Of a stretch of DNA of 64,000 nt, positions 25,679 to 36,124 are shown piece after piece. A model generated the notes under the pieces. The model ran no database searches. It saw only the letters and a program-made list of their open reading frames with translations, and was not told the DNA's origin. How positions within the stretch are numbered: the first letter of the stretch is position 1; each line of letters opens with the position of its first letter. The stretch is taken from NCBI RefSeq assembly GCF_900108855.1, contig NZ_FNXY01000007.1, positions 124,001 to 188,000 of the forward strand, written 5' to 3'. A program made the position numbers and the translations under genes. Source of the stretch: Dyadobacter koreensis. GTDB lineage: Bacteria > Bacteroidota > Bacteroidia > Cytophagales > Spirosomataceae.

Positions 25679-26162
25679 GTTAAGTAATGATGAGGGTTTG
25701 TATCTTAAAAGTTACAAAATCAGTAACTTCAACGGAAAATTACTCAAATTACGTTATTGAAGCAATATTTTATCTTAAGGACAACAAAATATATTTATTA
25801 TTAAATTATTACCAAAAGCGCCCTGGTACTTTTTAATAACCATAATCTATGATTGAAAGAAAGTATATCACTGTTATAATCTGTGATTTACCGATCAGAA
25901 CATGGAAAATTTGATATGCCTTTTGGCACTTGAGAAAAAAGAGCACTTTCACCTGTAAACGTATTTAACTGACCTTTATAGATTTTTTTAATTAAGAAAA
26001 CGCAAAAAGCATTAAGCGATTATCTGTATTTTGTATGATTAAACTTCTAAAAATTATAACTTAGTCGAAGAGAAGAAATTGGCTGCTTGACGTCATACGA
26101 AAAGCTTACGCAATTTTTGTCTTTTAACTTTTCGCCCCGAAGCTTTTTATCATGCCACCATT
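25679..26162. other. Intergenic stretch with no gene seen
   Basis: Very AT-rich divergent region between the hypothetical gene (minus) and the aspartic protease gene (plus). No hairpin, repeat or clear promoter stands out. Confidence 0.5.
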
Positions 26163-27398
26163 ATGCGCCTTAAATGCTTCACATTGTTTTTTGTATTACT
26201 GTTTTTTACAAATTGTGTGTCGACCTTATGCGCGAAAGCTCAAAGCTTCAATTTGGCAGACCATAAAAAACGAGTAACAATTCCGTTCAAAATGGTTCGG
26301 AACATGGTTGTCATTGAACTAAAAATAAACAATAACGGCCCATATAACTTCATTCTCGATACAGGCGTTGGTTTAATGGTTATTACCGAGCCCCGATTGG
26401 TCGATTCAATAAATATATCGTACAAAAAGACTGTTCAATTATATGGCCTTGGCGACGGTGAATCTTTCGAAGCCTACATCGCCTCTTCCCTCAATATTTC
26501 AATGCCTGATGTTTACAGCAATGGTATCGGCGCGGTTATTTTTAAGGAAGATCATTTCGGACTCTCAAATTATACCGGAACGCATATTCATGGTCTACTG
26601 GGCTACGAATTTTTCAATAATCTTGCAGTCGAAATTGACTTCACAGAGTATAAACTTACCGTCTGCCGTCCAAAGGACTTGAAAGTTGGCAAAAGACGGG
26701 ATAAAATTCCTATAACAATTGAGAACAGAAAACCTTATGTTGAAGCGCATCTGGTTTTACCGGACGGCACAAAGAAGAAAAGTAAGCTTGTCGTTGATAT
26801 TGGGGCCGGACATTCACTTTCCTTAGAAGACGCCGCGCATCATGAGGATGGGTATCCTAAGCTCGCAATGGCAAACTTGGGAATGGGGTTTACTGGTCCG
26901 ATCAGCGGTTTTATCAGCCGAATCAACAGAATAGAAATTGGCAAATATAAGTTCAGACATGTACTCACCGCATTTCCGGAAATGGACGCATTTAAACGAG
27001 AACGATTGATCGTAAAACGTGATGGAAATCTGGGTTTAGGAATTTTAAAACGTTTTACGATAACTTTAAACTATCAAGACCATGCCATGTATCTGAAACC
27101 GACCCAGCGATTTGGCGATCCATTTGAGCATGATATGAGCGGGTTAGAATTTTTTGCCGGCGGCCCCGATTTCAGGCACGTGATTATTAGCAGAGTAGAG
27201 CCAGGTTCTTCGGGCGACCAGGCTGGCTTGCAAAAAGACGACGAAATATTATCCATCAATCTGAAACCTGTGTCAGGGATGTCTTTGGAAGAAATTGATG
27301 AGTTTTTCAAATCTAAAAATAACCGCAGCATTTTGCTGGAAATTTTCAGAAATAAAAAATATCAAAATATATTCCTGGTATTGAAACGAAGGATTTAA
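26163..27398 (+). CDS. Retropepsin-like aspartic protease with PDZ domain
   Basis: A 411-residue envelope protein. Residues 1-27 form a signal sequence (possible lipobox F-T-N-C at 18, otherwise cut after A-K-A-Q). Two retropepsin-like halves follow. The first has F-I-L-D-T-G-V-G with Asp66. The second has V-V-D-I-G-A-G-H-S (about 210-218), where Asp is kept but Thr is replaced by Ile. A PDZ domain ends the protein (about 335-411; V-E-P-G-S-S-G-D-Q-A-G-L-Q-K-D-D-E-I). It probably cleaves envelope peptides or proteins. It is a single-gene unit. Confidence 0.9.
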   Translation: MRLKCFTLFFVLLFFTNCVSTLCAKAQSFNLADHKKRVTIPFKMVRNMVVIELKINNNGPYNFILDTGVGLMVITEPRLVDSINISYKKTVQLYGLGDGESFEAYIASSLNISMPDVYSNGIGAVIFKEDHFGLSNYTGTHIHGLLGYEFFNNLAVEIDFTEYKLTVCRPKDLKVGKRRDKIPITIENRKPYVEAHLVLPDGTKKKSKLVVDIGAGHSLSLEDAAHHEDGYPKLAMANLGMGFTGPISGFISRINRIEIGKYKFRHVLTAFPEMDAFKRERLIVKRDGNLGLGILKRFTITLNYQDHAMYLKPTQRFGDPFEHDMSGLEFFAGGPDFRHVIISRVEPGSSGDQAGLQKDDEILSINLKPVSGMSLEEIDEFFKSKNNRSILLEIFRNKKYQNIFLVLKRRI

Positions 27399-27529
27399 GT
27401 CTGAATGCAGTGTGAAATTTATTGGATTTGTAATTCTTAAATGTTTGAAGCTTTGATAGAGAACTATTATCGGATTTCGGTCATTATTCGATGATGAGTG
27501 GATATTCTTTGATAAACACTTTTCAAAAA

Positions 27530-28744
27530 TTAAGAAAGACCGTCTTTTCTGGACCGCAGGACAAACATTACCAAAACGGAAGCCAGAATCAGCAAAGCAT
27601 AACTATATCCTAAATTATATTCATCTTTCGCTGGTAATAAAAAAACAATTCCATAACTAAGAAATGATACAATCACGTAATTGATACCACCGCTTAGTCC
27701 GCTGGCTATACCTGCGTTTGTTGGGAAGCGACTCAAACAATAAGTAAAAAAATTGTTAAAAGTAAAACCAGCGCAGACATGAATGATGAAAGCGAAAAAT
27801 ACTAATGAATAAAGTCCGGAAATAAACTGGATGCTGGCTAACATCACCATTACAAAAATAACCTGCAACCCAATATTAAGAGAGATTCTCCGGAAGAACG
27901 GTTTGTTGATCGTTGCTTTGCCTATAAACCCGCCGACAAGCCATGCAAACCCCAAAACCAATGAACTATAACCAGATACAACGGGTGACATATTCAGCTC
28001 ATGCTCGATGATGAACGGACCTGTCATATTATAGATCATCACCATACTGTACGCAAGGCCGATCATGAATAGGCCAAGTGTAAAGCTGGATGTCCCGATC
28101 ATATTTCCATATATACCTGCTATCTTTTTAATGTTGAAATCTGAAAATTGCCGGAGCGTTTCTCCGCTGAAAATATATTCAAGAATCGCCATGATGGCTG
28201 CAAATAGTGCAAGAAAATAAAAGTTCGATTCCCAACCGAGTGAGGTTTGCAGATACCCGCCCAGGAACGGTGCAATGATTGGGCCGGTAGACCATATTAT
28301 GGAAAAAAGGCTTAAATAATGTTTGAGCTGCTCTCCTGAAAAAAGGTCGATGAAATAGGCACGTTTTGATACAACGATCGCCCCAACGGTAATTCCATGG
28401 ACAATACGCATTACATAGATCATGTAAATATTATGCGTGTTGGCGATAACAATACTTGCTAATGCGAAAATAACTAAACCATAAAGACCAATTTTATAAC
28501 GCCCGAAACTATCGAGTACACTTCCGATAAATAGTTGGGTAACACCGTAACTGATCAAAAACAGGGTTAGTGTAAGCTGAACCTGAATGTCGGTCGCCTG
28601 CAAAGTCGCTGCCATCGACGGCAATGAGGGAAGGTATATGTCAGTAGCAAATCCTGACAATGGAATTAAAGCGAAGGCTAACAGTGTGGCGATCCCCTTG
28701 CGCTCTTCTCTGATATACTTCGGCGACGAAACTTGTGTTAACAT
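27530..28744 (-). CDS. Bcr/CflA-family MFS drug exporter
   Basis: A 404-residue inner-membrane exporter with 12 helices. The first helix region holds the family signature T-D-I-Y-L-P-S-L-P (about 34-42), followed by L-F-I-G-S-V-L-D-S-F-G-R-Y (about 75-87). Helix 5 has the G-P-I-I-A-P-F-L-G-G-Y motif of drug-proton antiporters. The frame is open to 28831, but the ATG at 28744 fits the family start. It probably exports chloramphenicol-, bicyclomycin- or peptide-like compounds, with the substrate unknown. Confidence 0.92.
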   Translation of the reverse strand: MLTQVSSPKYIREERKGIATLLAFALIPLSGFATDIYLPSLPSMAATLQATDIQVQLTLTLFLISYGVTQLFIGSVLDSFGRYKIGLYGLVIFALASIVIANTHNIYMIYVMRIVHGITVGAIVVSKRAYFIDLFSGEQLKHYLSLFSIIWSTGPIIAPFLGGYLQTSLGWESNFYFLALFAAIMAILEYIFSGETLRQFSDFNIKKIAGIYGNMIGTSSFTLGLFMIGLAYSMVMIYNMTGPFIIEHELNMSPVVSGYSSLVLGFAWLVGGFIGKATINKPFFRRISLNIGLQVIFVMVMLASIQFISGLYSLVFFAFIIHVCAGFTFNNFFTYCLSRFPTNAGIASGLSGGINYVIVSFLSYGIVFLLPAKDEYNLGYSYALLILASVLVMFVLRSRKDGLS

Positions 28745-28984
28745 TTTTACTCTTTTAAATACTATGGGATAAAACTCTGTTCCCAATAAATCAATTAATA
28801 AGCGCGCAGAGGCCTCAGTGCTGATTTGCATCCGCGCGTTTACTCAACATGAATAATAGAAAACAGGTTTCTTGTCCGTACTTTCAAGCGGAAACTCCTG
28901 CGAGAAAATATTTAATCCACTCACAACCAGTAAAGTGTAATGAATAAAAAACTTTTACGAAAAATCAGCCGCAGATCAAAGGTT

Positions 28985-31174
28985 TCATAGAACAACAAAC
29001 GGCCTGCTTACACTGCCATTTCCACCCTTTATCCGTATCACATATTTCCCTGGCGCCAGATTGCCCACCGGAATTTTTATCTGGCTTCTCAAATCCCGAT
29101 TAATTGTCATCATCGTCTTCCCATGGAGATCATAAACCGTTATTTCTGCACCCAAAATACCTTCACGGGATTCCAAATAAATCTCATCACGAGTCCCTGG
29201 ATTAGGAAAAACTACAATATCCGACGGACCTTCCGTTACGATTTCCAGTTGCTCCGAATAAGGAGAATAGCAGGTCAAGGTGTTACTCTCCAAGATATAT
29301 GTGACAGCCACACTTGCAGCATACTTTCCGGTTTGCATTGTCCGAAGTGTGTTTCCTGTTGAAGAAAGAATAATTTCATCTCCGCGTTTCCAATCATATT
29401 TTTCGTTTAGATCAGATTGATCAATAAGTGCTTCTGCTGTAAACGGGCCTGTTCTTTCAGTAATGGGTATAGGAAGTATGGGACGGATATTCAACGAAGA
29501 CAATTCAGAATTATCAGATAAACAGCCAAAGACATTTTCACTTCTCACAAAATAATTCCCGCTATTCAAAACGATCAGTTTAGTACCAGTCAGCAGACTT
29601 TTTTCTTCGCCCTGCCTGAACCAGTTGTAAAGATCATTTCCAGCATTAATTGAAAATGTGAAAGATGAATCTGCGCAGGCTTGCTGCGAGCCGATTTCCC
29701 GGATTGTTGGCTTCGCAGGTTTTACAGAACCAGTGATGACCATTGTCTGTGTGCGTACCGCGTTTCCAAAAACATCTTTCAGCGTCGCCATGTATCGTCC
29801 TGGCCCGTTGACACTTATAGATTTTCCTTTGACTGAGCGAACATTCCCATTTACTTCTACGGTCCAGTCGTATGACATGTAGCCGTCTGGCAAGGAGAGG
29901 TTAACGAACAAATTATTATCAGCACAAACACTCAAAATTTTTGGTTCATCCGAAGGGCTGACCGGCCTAACTTTTGAAAAAAAATCGTCGTTCAGATTAT
30001 CGTTCCATGCATTTGCTAGAACCGTCAAAGCGGTCGCTCCTAAAAAGTGGGTGCCGTCTTTTCGCTCGGCCGGCAAATTGTCTGTCTCCGGGCCGGGATA
30101 GGTTATTTCCGGAAGTTCATTTAATACTGCATTTTGACCTGCAATAACATTTGAATTGGCAACAGAGATGCCCGAAGCATTGCCGGCCTTCGAAGCCCGA
30201 GCAATTACCCAAGTAGTATTTTGACCAATATCAGAGGCTAATTTAGATATTACTGATTTCATATCATCCTTGTATGAAGAGCTCGCTGTATTTAAAGGGT
30301 AATTGTCAGCTTCGCCCTGCATCCAAAGAATTGCCCGGGCACCGAATGGTTTTACGTAATACTGCATGGCCAGTTTCAAATTGGCGTAAGGCATTTGAAA
30401 AGGCAACTGATATGTCGCAGAATATGGACTCGTTGTGACGATTCCCTGGCTGCTCTCGCGCCAGTTCCTGATCGATGTTCCTGACCAGGCAGTATTGATG
30501 AACAGTACGGGAACCTTTAAACGTTGTACAAGATAATCGCCCAGGATTCCCCAGCACCATGCCGTATGCCCTCTGGGTCCCATAATATTGGGGTTCTGGC
30601 TTTGATCAGTCCAGGGCGTTTGCAACTGCAAAGGCTGAATATTGGCGACGGGTGTTTCGAGCCAGTTATTTATTGCATCATTATCATAAACGATATAATT
30701 AACACGGTCATCTTTGGCAGGTGGAGGAAGAGCTAAAGACCGGTCCGTTTCATCTTCGCCCTGAGCGTTGGACTGCCCCGAGATAATAAACACCTCTCCC
30801 ACCCCGACTTTGGATATTTCGTCAATATTACCTACTTGAATACCTGACTTACTTGCCCGAACTTCAACCTTATACCATCCTCCGGACATTTTTACAGTTC
30901 CGCTGAACAATCCGCCAGACGGTTTGTCCTGTAATGTTGTCCAGGAAATTTCTTTTCCTTGTCCAGCCATAACCGGCGTTGCCCGAAATTCAATTTTATC
31001 AACAGGTATGGCATAATTCCCACTGATTGTTACGTCGGCCGAACCGCCGAGATCACGCTGAAAAACTGACCTTTCCAACGGAGATGTCACATCAATCTGC
31101 GCTTTTGCCTGTACATTGGAAAAAATAAAAAAACTGAATAATAGAATTCGAAGGGAAAATAAACCTTTGTTCAC
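28985..31174 (-). CDS. Secreted sialate O-acetylesterase-like protein with type IX tail
   Basis: A 729-residue secreted protein with a GTG start and a signal peptide (1-25, V-Q-A-K-A-Q). An SGNH/DUF303 esterase domain (about 125-400) has nucleophile Ser135 in I-S-G-Q-S-N-A-Q-G-E, block W-M-Q-G-E-A-D-N and the final K-D-G-T-H-F with the catalytic Asp/His. Ig-like segments follow. A type IX sorting domain ends the protein (about 650-729; F-P-N-P-G to P-G-K-Y-V-I-R-I). It likely removes acetyl groups from glycans at the cell surface. The exact sugar is not shown. Confidence 0.9.
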   Translation of the reverse strand: MNKGLFSLRILLFSFFIFSNVQAKAQIDVTSPLERSVFQRDLGGSADVTISGNYAIPVDKIEFRATPVMAGQGKEISWTTLQDKPSGGLFSGTVKMSGGWYKVEVRASKSGIQVGNIDEISKVGVGEVFIISGQSNAQGEDETDRSLALPPPAKDDRVNYIVYDNDAINNWLETPVANIQPLQLQTPWTDQSQNPNIMGPRGHTAWCWGILGDYLVQRLKVPVLFINTAWSGTSIRNWRESSQGIVTTSPYSATYQLPFQMPYANLKLAMQYYVKPFGARAILWMQGEADNYPLNTASSSYKDDMKSVISKLASDIGQNTTWVIARASKAGNASGISVANSNVIAGQNAVLNELPEITYPGPETDNLPAERKDGTHFLGATALTVLANAWNDNLNDDFFSKVRPVSPSDEPKILSVCADNNLFVNLSLPDGYMSYDWTVEVNGNVRSVKGKSISVNGPGRYMATLKDVFGNAVRTQTMVITGSVKPAKPTIREIGSQQACADSSFTFSINAGNDLYNWFRQGEEKSLLTGTKLIVLNSGNYFVRSENVFGCLSDNSELSSLNIRPILPIPITERTGPFTAEALIDQSDLNEKYDWKRGDEIILSSTGNTLRTMQTGKYAASVAVTYILESNTLTCYSPYSEQLEIVTEGPSDIVVFPNPGTRDEIYLESREGILGAEITVYDLHGKTMMTINRDLRSQIKIPVGNLAPGKYVIRIKGGNGSVSRPFVVL

Positions 31175-31657
31175 CTGATCTTTTTTACTGTTTTAAAATT
31201 TACCGTCAACATTAATTCTGATGGAAGTCGCAGTTATGTACCATAACTTCATCTTTTTTTGACCGGTATGCAGTAAAAAACAAGTATTCTGACTCTAACT
31301 TCATGACTATTTCATTAATGAGGGAAATGCAAAAATATATTTTATTATACTGCCGGGCACATAAAATTTTACAATTATTCTTAAAATCTATAAAATCAAC
31401 CTGGGGCATCATCTGAGCACTTGAACTATGGGCAGGGCAAAATTTGGATTAATAAAATTGACCGGCAACAACTTCCAATCCGGGAATAATCTCAATCCGG
31501 AAAATAAGCTTTCTTGAGAGTACGTATCAGTTTCAAAAAAGTCACAAATATATTTTTAGGTTATCTTGAAACTAAAAAAAGCTTACAGCCAGTTTCTACC
31601 GCGTGGGGAAGAAACTGGCTGTAAGCACAAATTACTTGCTTTATATATCAAAAGAGC
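31175..31657. other. Intergenic region with terminator only
   Basis: No convincing gene. A 66-codon minus-strand frame at 31212-31412 looks like chance. The strong hairpin at 31574-31626 belongs to the exonuclease gene. Confidence 0.5.
31574..31626 (-). terminator. Terminator after exonuclease III gene
   Basis: A perfect 17-bp stem (31581-31597 with 31610-31626) is followed on the minus strand by T7. Confidence 0.92.
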
Positions 31658-32431
31658 TTAATCCGTAAGCTCAATCCATGTAGGCGCGTGGTCGCTGGAT
31701 TTTTCCCAACCTCTGACATCTTTGTCAACACCTGCTTGCAGAAGACGGCTTCCCAGTTGAGGGCTTAATAGAAAATGATCAATTCTTAAACCGGCATTTC
31801 GCCCGTAGGCATTTCTGAAATAATCCCAGAACGTATAAATTACCTCATCCGGGTATATCTTCCTTATTGCGTCTGTCCACCCCTGTCCTACCAGCGTTTC
31901 AAAAGCAGCACGAGTTTCCGGTCTGAACAAAGCATCATCGATCCATCTTTCCGGTTTGTACACATCATGTCCGGTAGGAATCACATTATAATCTCCGGCA
32001 AGCACAACGGGAATTTTCTCGGAAAGCAAGGAAGCAGCATGAATTTTAAAACGTTCAAACCAGGCAAGTTTATAGTCGAATTTAGGTCCGGGCGCCGGAT
32101 TCCCATTTGGCAAATAAAGACATCCAATCAAAATTCCATTGATGATTGCTTCAATATATCTGCTGTGCATATCTTCCGGATCGCCCGGAAGCGCGCGCCG
32201 GACTTCTTTAATTTCGTATCCTTTGGAAAGAATTGCCACGCCATTCCAACTTTTCTGTCCCTGCCAGATTGCCTTATATCCGGCATCGTTGATCGCCTGC
32301 TCGGGAAATTTTTCCTGCGGCGCTTTCAATTCCTGCAGACAAACTACATCAGGTTGCTTTTCTTCCAGCCAACGCAGTAAAACCGGCAAGCGGCCATTTA
32401 CACCATTGACGTTATAGGTTGCAATTTTCAT
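31658..32431 (-). CDS. xth: Exodeoxyribonuclease III
   Basis: A 257-residue AP endonuclease and 3' exonuclease of base-excision repair. The frame is open to 32569, but the ATG at 32431 gives the family start M-K-I-A-T-Y-N-V-N-G. Catalytic motifs are C-L-Q-E-L-K (metal-binding Glu), A-G-D-Y-N-V (about 148-153), G-L-R-I-D-H-F (about 214-220) and S-S-D-H-A-P near the end. Length is normal. It stands between the DUF4249 gene and a strong terminator. Confidence 0.96.
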   Translation of the reverse strand: MKIATYNVNGVNGRLPVLLRWLEEKQPDVVCLQELKAPQEKFPEQAINDAGYKAIWQGQKSWNGVAILSKGYEIKEVRRALPGDPEDMHSRYIEAIINGILIGCLYLPNGNPAPGPKFDYKLAWFERFKIHAASLLSEKIPVVLAGDYNVIPTGHDVYKPERWIDDALFRPETRAAFETLVGQGWTDAIRKIYPDEVIYTFWDYFRNAYGRNAGLRIDHFLLSPQLGSRLLQAGVDKDVRGWEKSSDHAPTWIELTD

Positions 32432-32523
32432 AATTCCAAGGTAACATCTGAACAAATCTATATCCTGGTCTGCTAACAGAACCAGGCCAAATCCGGTTCT
32501 CATTACGGGCTGATTTAACCTGT

Positions 32524-33471
32524 TCAGGGTTTTATACTTAGACTTCCTACGTTGTAAGCCCCGAAACACCCTAGTCCCCCTTCGATATTCGTATAAATGA
32601 GTGTCGGTTCTACGAATGGATTGTCATTATTTTGAATGTCTTTTAGCGAGCGGTGGAACTTGTAATAGTTTTCATCCAAATTAAGTATTTCAACATAAAC
32701 CTCCTTAAATTTTGGATCAGAGTAAGCGGTTGCAAGTTTCCCGCTGTCGTCAACATACTGAAACATAAAATTTCTGGGTAAATAAACATAAAAAATTGGC
32801 GCATTGAAGGTAATCCCGTCCAGATTGATATCATTGACAAGATACTCGCTGTCAATGTCCAGCCTGCTCTTATTATCACTGCGAACCGGGCCAGACCCTC
32901 CCGTCTCCGGAATGTAGCCTGGATAAGTTTGTTCCGTAATTGAAAACCCTCTGACTGTATAATAATTAGTTTCACCTTTGATATCGTCCCAGGACAGCCG
33001 AACCCTGGCAACCGTATCTGTCGAAAATCTCGGCCCGGGAATCGTATCGATAACATAACTTTTGACAACAGCCTTTTTAGCAGGTACCACACAACTTGCT
33101 TTTACGACCCGTTTTCCGTCGTCTACCAGGAGCGTGTACTTTTTACCTGCTTCAACTTTGAATTTACTGGCTGGAATAATATAAGCACCCGTGGAATCGA
33201 TAAAAGGAATTTGAACGGACGTTGTTTCTCCCGACAAAGTAACAGCCGCATTTTTTATTGTAACCGGTTCAAAAGTTGACGGCCCAAACAGGGGTTGCGA
33301 AGCCGTTACCCTGACAATAATTTGTTCGGACTGCGGGGAAATATAACACTCAACGGCCAGCTTGGATTCTATATGAGGCAGCTGGTCTTCGTCCAGATCG
33401 TTTACCATGTTTTCACATCCGAAGAGTATTGCAAGGCAAAAGCAGATTATGAAGTATTTATATAAATGCAT
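32524..33471 (-). CDS. DUF4249 outer-membrane lipoprotein
   Basis: A 315-residue lipoprotein of the DUF4249 family, normally paired with a TonB-dependent receptor of the kind found just upstream. The ATG at 33471 starts a signal peptide with lipobox L-F-G-C, Cys at about residue 19. Conserved elements include L-A-V-E-C-Y-I-S-P (about 37-45) and the Ig-like start. It likely sits on the receptor and helps capture a ligand, as SusD does (inference). A 39-base gap to the receptor stop indicates an operon. Confidence 0.88.
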   Translation of the reverse strand: MHLYKYFIICFCLAILFGCENMVNDLDEDQLPHIESKLAVECYISPQSEQIIVRVTASQPLFGPSTFEPVTIKNAAVTLSGETTSVQIPFIDSTGAYIIPASKFKVEAGKKYTLLVDDGKRVVKASCVVPAKKAVVKSYVIDTIPGPRFSTDTVARVRLSWDDIKGETNYYTVRGFSITEQTYPGYIPETGGSGPVRSDNKSRLDIDSEYLVNDINLDGITFNAPIFYVYLPRNFMFQYVDDSGKLATAYSDPKFKEVYVEILNLDENYYKFHRSLKDIQNNDNPFVEPTLIYTNIEGGLGCFGAYNVGSLSIKP

Positions 33472-33510
33472 AAAAAGTTTATTCGAAATTGATAACAACC
33501 GGCCTGACTG

Positions 33511-35898
33511 TCAAAATTTAAAATTGTAACTAAACGAGGGCAATACCGGAAAAAGAGAGTAACGAGTCAGTACATTCACATACTCATTTGGCTTATTTCC
33601 TTCCTTGCGATCTATATTATAAAAAAATGGGTTTTTCCGATTATAGGCATTATAAAGCCCGAATTCCCATGTCCGCTCATGCCTCTTTTTCTTTTTATGA
33701 AATTGAATGGCTAAGTCCATGCGATGGTATGCCTCGGCCCTGAATGAATTTTTCTTGTCATATTCGGTCGTAGTATTGGGATAATAATTACTGAATCCAT
33801 TAACAAAATATTCATTTCTGTAAGTCGTAAACCTTGAAACCGGTAAGGTGAGCGCATTTCCTGTCCCATATACCCAAGTGGCTGAAAGGGTTATGCGTTT
33901 ACTTAATTCGTAGATACCGACAACCGATATATCATGACGCCTGTCGTAACGCGGAAAAAACGTCTCACCGAAATTCAGTTCAGGAAACTTCCACCTTGTC
34001 CAGGACAGGGTGTAACCAATCCATCCGGAAAGCTTCCCCGTTTTTTTCTGAACCATGAATTCAGCTCCGTAAGACCACGCTTTGCCGGCTGTTACATTAT
34101 CTTCCCAATTCAGTTCATTGGCATTTTCCCCATCCAGACTGATGAAAGACGATCCTTCTTTGTAGCTGATGATATTGTTCATCTTTTTGTAATAACCTTC
34201 CAGCGTCAGAGCAAGTCCAGGCTGCTCCAAATCTTTAGCAAATCCGACAGCCACCTGACTTGATTGTTGTGGCGCGACACGGTCCGTTGTCGGAACCCAT
34301 AAGTCGGTCGGCAATCCAAGTCCTGTGTTACTAAGCAAGTGGACATACTGATTCATTTTCGCATAAGAAGCTTTCATAGAAAAGTCGTTTGCCAGTTTCC
34401 AGGCAGCAGAAATTCTTGGCTCCGGGCGAACGTACGTTTTGGTTGAGGTCTGGAAAGTACTTAAACGAACGCCAGCATTTACTTTAAGACTTTTGAAAGG
34501 CTGCCAGGTATCTTCCACATAAATTCCCGATTCATAGGTGTAAATTGGCTTTGCCTGTAAATTCAAATCATTGTTTGAGAAATCACCCGCAATCGCCAAT
34601 GCCGAAGGGACAAATTTATGAGCTGTTGCCTGAACTCCGAACTTCATCCAGTGTTTGGTATTGGGGTAAAAGTCAAAATCGGTCTTTAAACTGAAATCAC
34701 GGATAAGACTATTATAATCAAGACTGAATTGATCCGTAACGACGCCGTCTTTCAAATCTTTTTCATTAGAAAAAATACCGAAATTGAAATGACTGTATAT
34801 GAGAGAGGTGTTTACAAAAAGTTTCTGGCTGATCAGATGATTCCAGCGCAAGGTCGCCGTAGCATTTCCCCAGTCCAGCCCCGATTTATTTTCACTATCC
34901 GTTTCCTTTTCACTGACCTTGAATCTGTCCTGTCCGAAATATCCGCTGATATAAACCTTATTTTTTGCTCCAAAATCATAATTTATTTTAGCGTTCAGAT
35001 CGTAGAAATAATAGCCAGGCTTGACTTTCGTATTACTACCAACCTGCTGCTGAGCAATCAAAGGAGCAGCAAGGACATCAATGTAAGTCCTCCTGGCTGA
35101 AAACAGAAATGATGCTTTTTTATTTGCCAGCGGCCCTTCCAGAGTCAACCTAGAAGAAATCAGGCCTATTCCTCCTTCTCCGTGAAGTTTATCTTTTGCA
35201 CCTTCTTTCATGTTCATCTCAACAACAGAAGAAAGCCGTCCGCCATAACGCGCCGGAAAACCTCCTTTTGTGAGCTCGACGCTTTTTAGTGCATCCCCAT
35301 TAAAAACAGAAAAGAATCCAAAAAGATGGCTCGCATTATATACAACCGCATCATCCAGAATAATCAGATTTTGATCCGGCCCGCCACCTCTTACGTATAA
35401 GCCGGTTTGCCCTTCGGTTCCCTTCTGTACACCTGGCATAAGCTGCAGGACACGGATAACGTCTTTCTCACCAAAGAAAGCAGGCAGTTTTTTAATCTGG
35501 GAAATCGGCACCTCAATTTTGCTCATTTGAACGGACTCGCTTACCTTCTCGCTTGTGCGGCGCTCAGAGACCAGAACCTCCTCAAGCTGATTGGCAGAAA
35601 AAAGCTCGATGTTTAATTGCTTATCAGATTTTGCGGTGATAGGTATATTTTGCTTTTCATAACCTACAAAAGAGTATGAAATTAGAATGGAATCAGATTT
35701 AGGAATCGTTAATGAATAAAATCCATAAGTATTGGTGGCAGTGTTAAATCCTGAATTTTCTATATACACGTTGACACCGGGAAGTAATTCCCGACTTCCG
35801 CTTTCTCTGACAAAACCACTAACGGTGATCCGTTCCTGGCCAAAAGTTTGGAATGAAACAAAAACAAGAAGTAAAAACTGGTAAAACTTTTTTTGCAT
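33511..35898 (-). CDS. TonB-dependent outer-membrane receptor
   Basis: A 795-residue outer-membrane transporter. Signal peptide 1-20, a carboxypeptidase-regulatory-like beta-sandwich (about 24-105; V-S-G-F-V-R-E-S-G-S and S-F-V-G-Y-E), then the plug (about 125-230; L-M-P-G-V-Q-K-G and L-Y-V-R-G-G-G-P-D-Q-N) and a 22-strand-type barrel ending F-S-Y-N-F-K-F. It is of the FecA-like rather than the SusC class. Paired with DUF4249, its ligand is unknown. Confidence 0.93.
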   Translation of the reverse strand: MQKKFYQFLLLVFVSFQTFGQERITVSGFVRESGSRELLPGVNVYIENSGFNTATNTYGFYSLTIPKSDSILISYSFVGYEKQNIPITAKSDKQLNIELFSANQLEEVLVSERRTSEKVSESVQMSKIEVPISQIKKLPAFFGEKDVIRVLQLMPGVQKGTEGQTGLYVRGGGPDQNLIILDDAVVYNASHLFGFFSVFNGDALKSVELTKGGFPARYGGRLSSVVEMNMKEGAKDKLHGEGGIGLISSRLTLEGPLANKKASFLFSARRTYIDVLAAPLIAQQQVGSNTKVKPGYYFYDLNAKINYDFGAKNKVYISGYFGQDRFKVSEKETDSENKSGLDWGNATATLRWNHLISQKLFVNTSLIYSHFNFGIFSNEKDLKDGVVTDQFSLDYNSLIRDFSLKTDFDFYPNTKHWMKFGVQATAHKFVPSALAIAGDFSNNDLNLQAKPIYTYESGIYVEDTWQPFKSLKVNAGVRLSTFQTSTKTYVRPEPRISAAWKLANDFSMKASYAKMNQYVHLLSNTGLGLPTDLWVPTTDRVAPQQSSQVAVGFAKDLEQPGLALTLEGYYKKMNNIISYKEGSSFISLDGENANELNWEDNVTAGKAWSYGAEFMVQKKTGKLSGWIGYTLSWTRWKFPELNFGETFFPRYDRRHDISVVGIYELSKRITLSATWVYGTGNALTLPVSRFTTYRNEYFVNGFSNYYPNTTTEYDKKNSFRAEAYHRMDLAIQFHKKKKRHERTWEFGLYNAYNRKNPFFYNIDRKEGNKPNEYVNVLTRYSLFPVLPSFSYNFKF

Positions 35899-36124
35899 TG
35901 GAGAAAGTTATTGAATGAAGTGACTCTAATCTATATTTAAAAATCTACTATTCAGGAATTATTTAAAATAATCATTAGTACATACTATCTGCGGATAAAA
36001 TTTTTGGATGTTTTTTCCGTAATATAAAGAGCATTTTGATCCATGTCACTACAAAGAGCTAAAAGGAATATAAAAGGTTGTATACTGTTAACATTTAATT
36101 TAAAAAAGGAATAATAGAAACTTC

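Noticed and set aside
30306..30560. 84-codon minus-strand frame within the esterase gene
   Set aside because: It is in another frame of a well-supported gene.
34729..35100. Plus-strand frame opposite the TonB receptor
   Set aside because: It mirrors barrel-coding sequence and has no start signal or motif.
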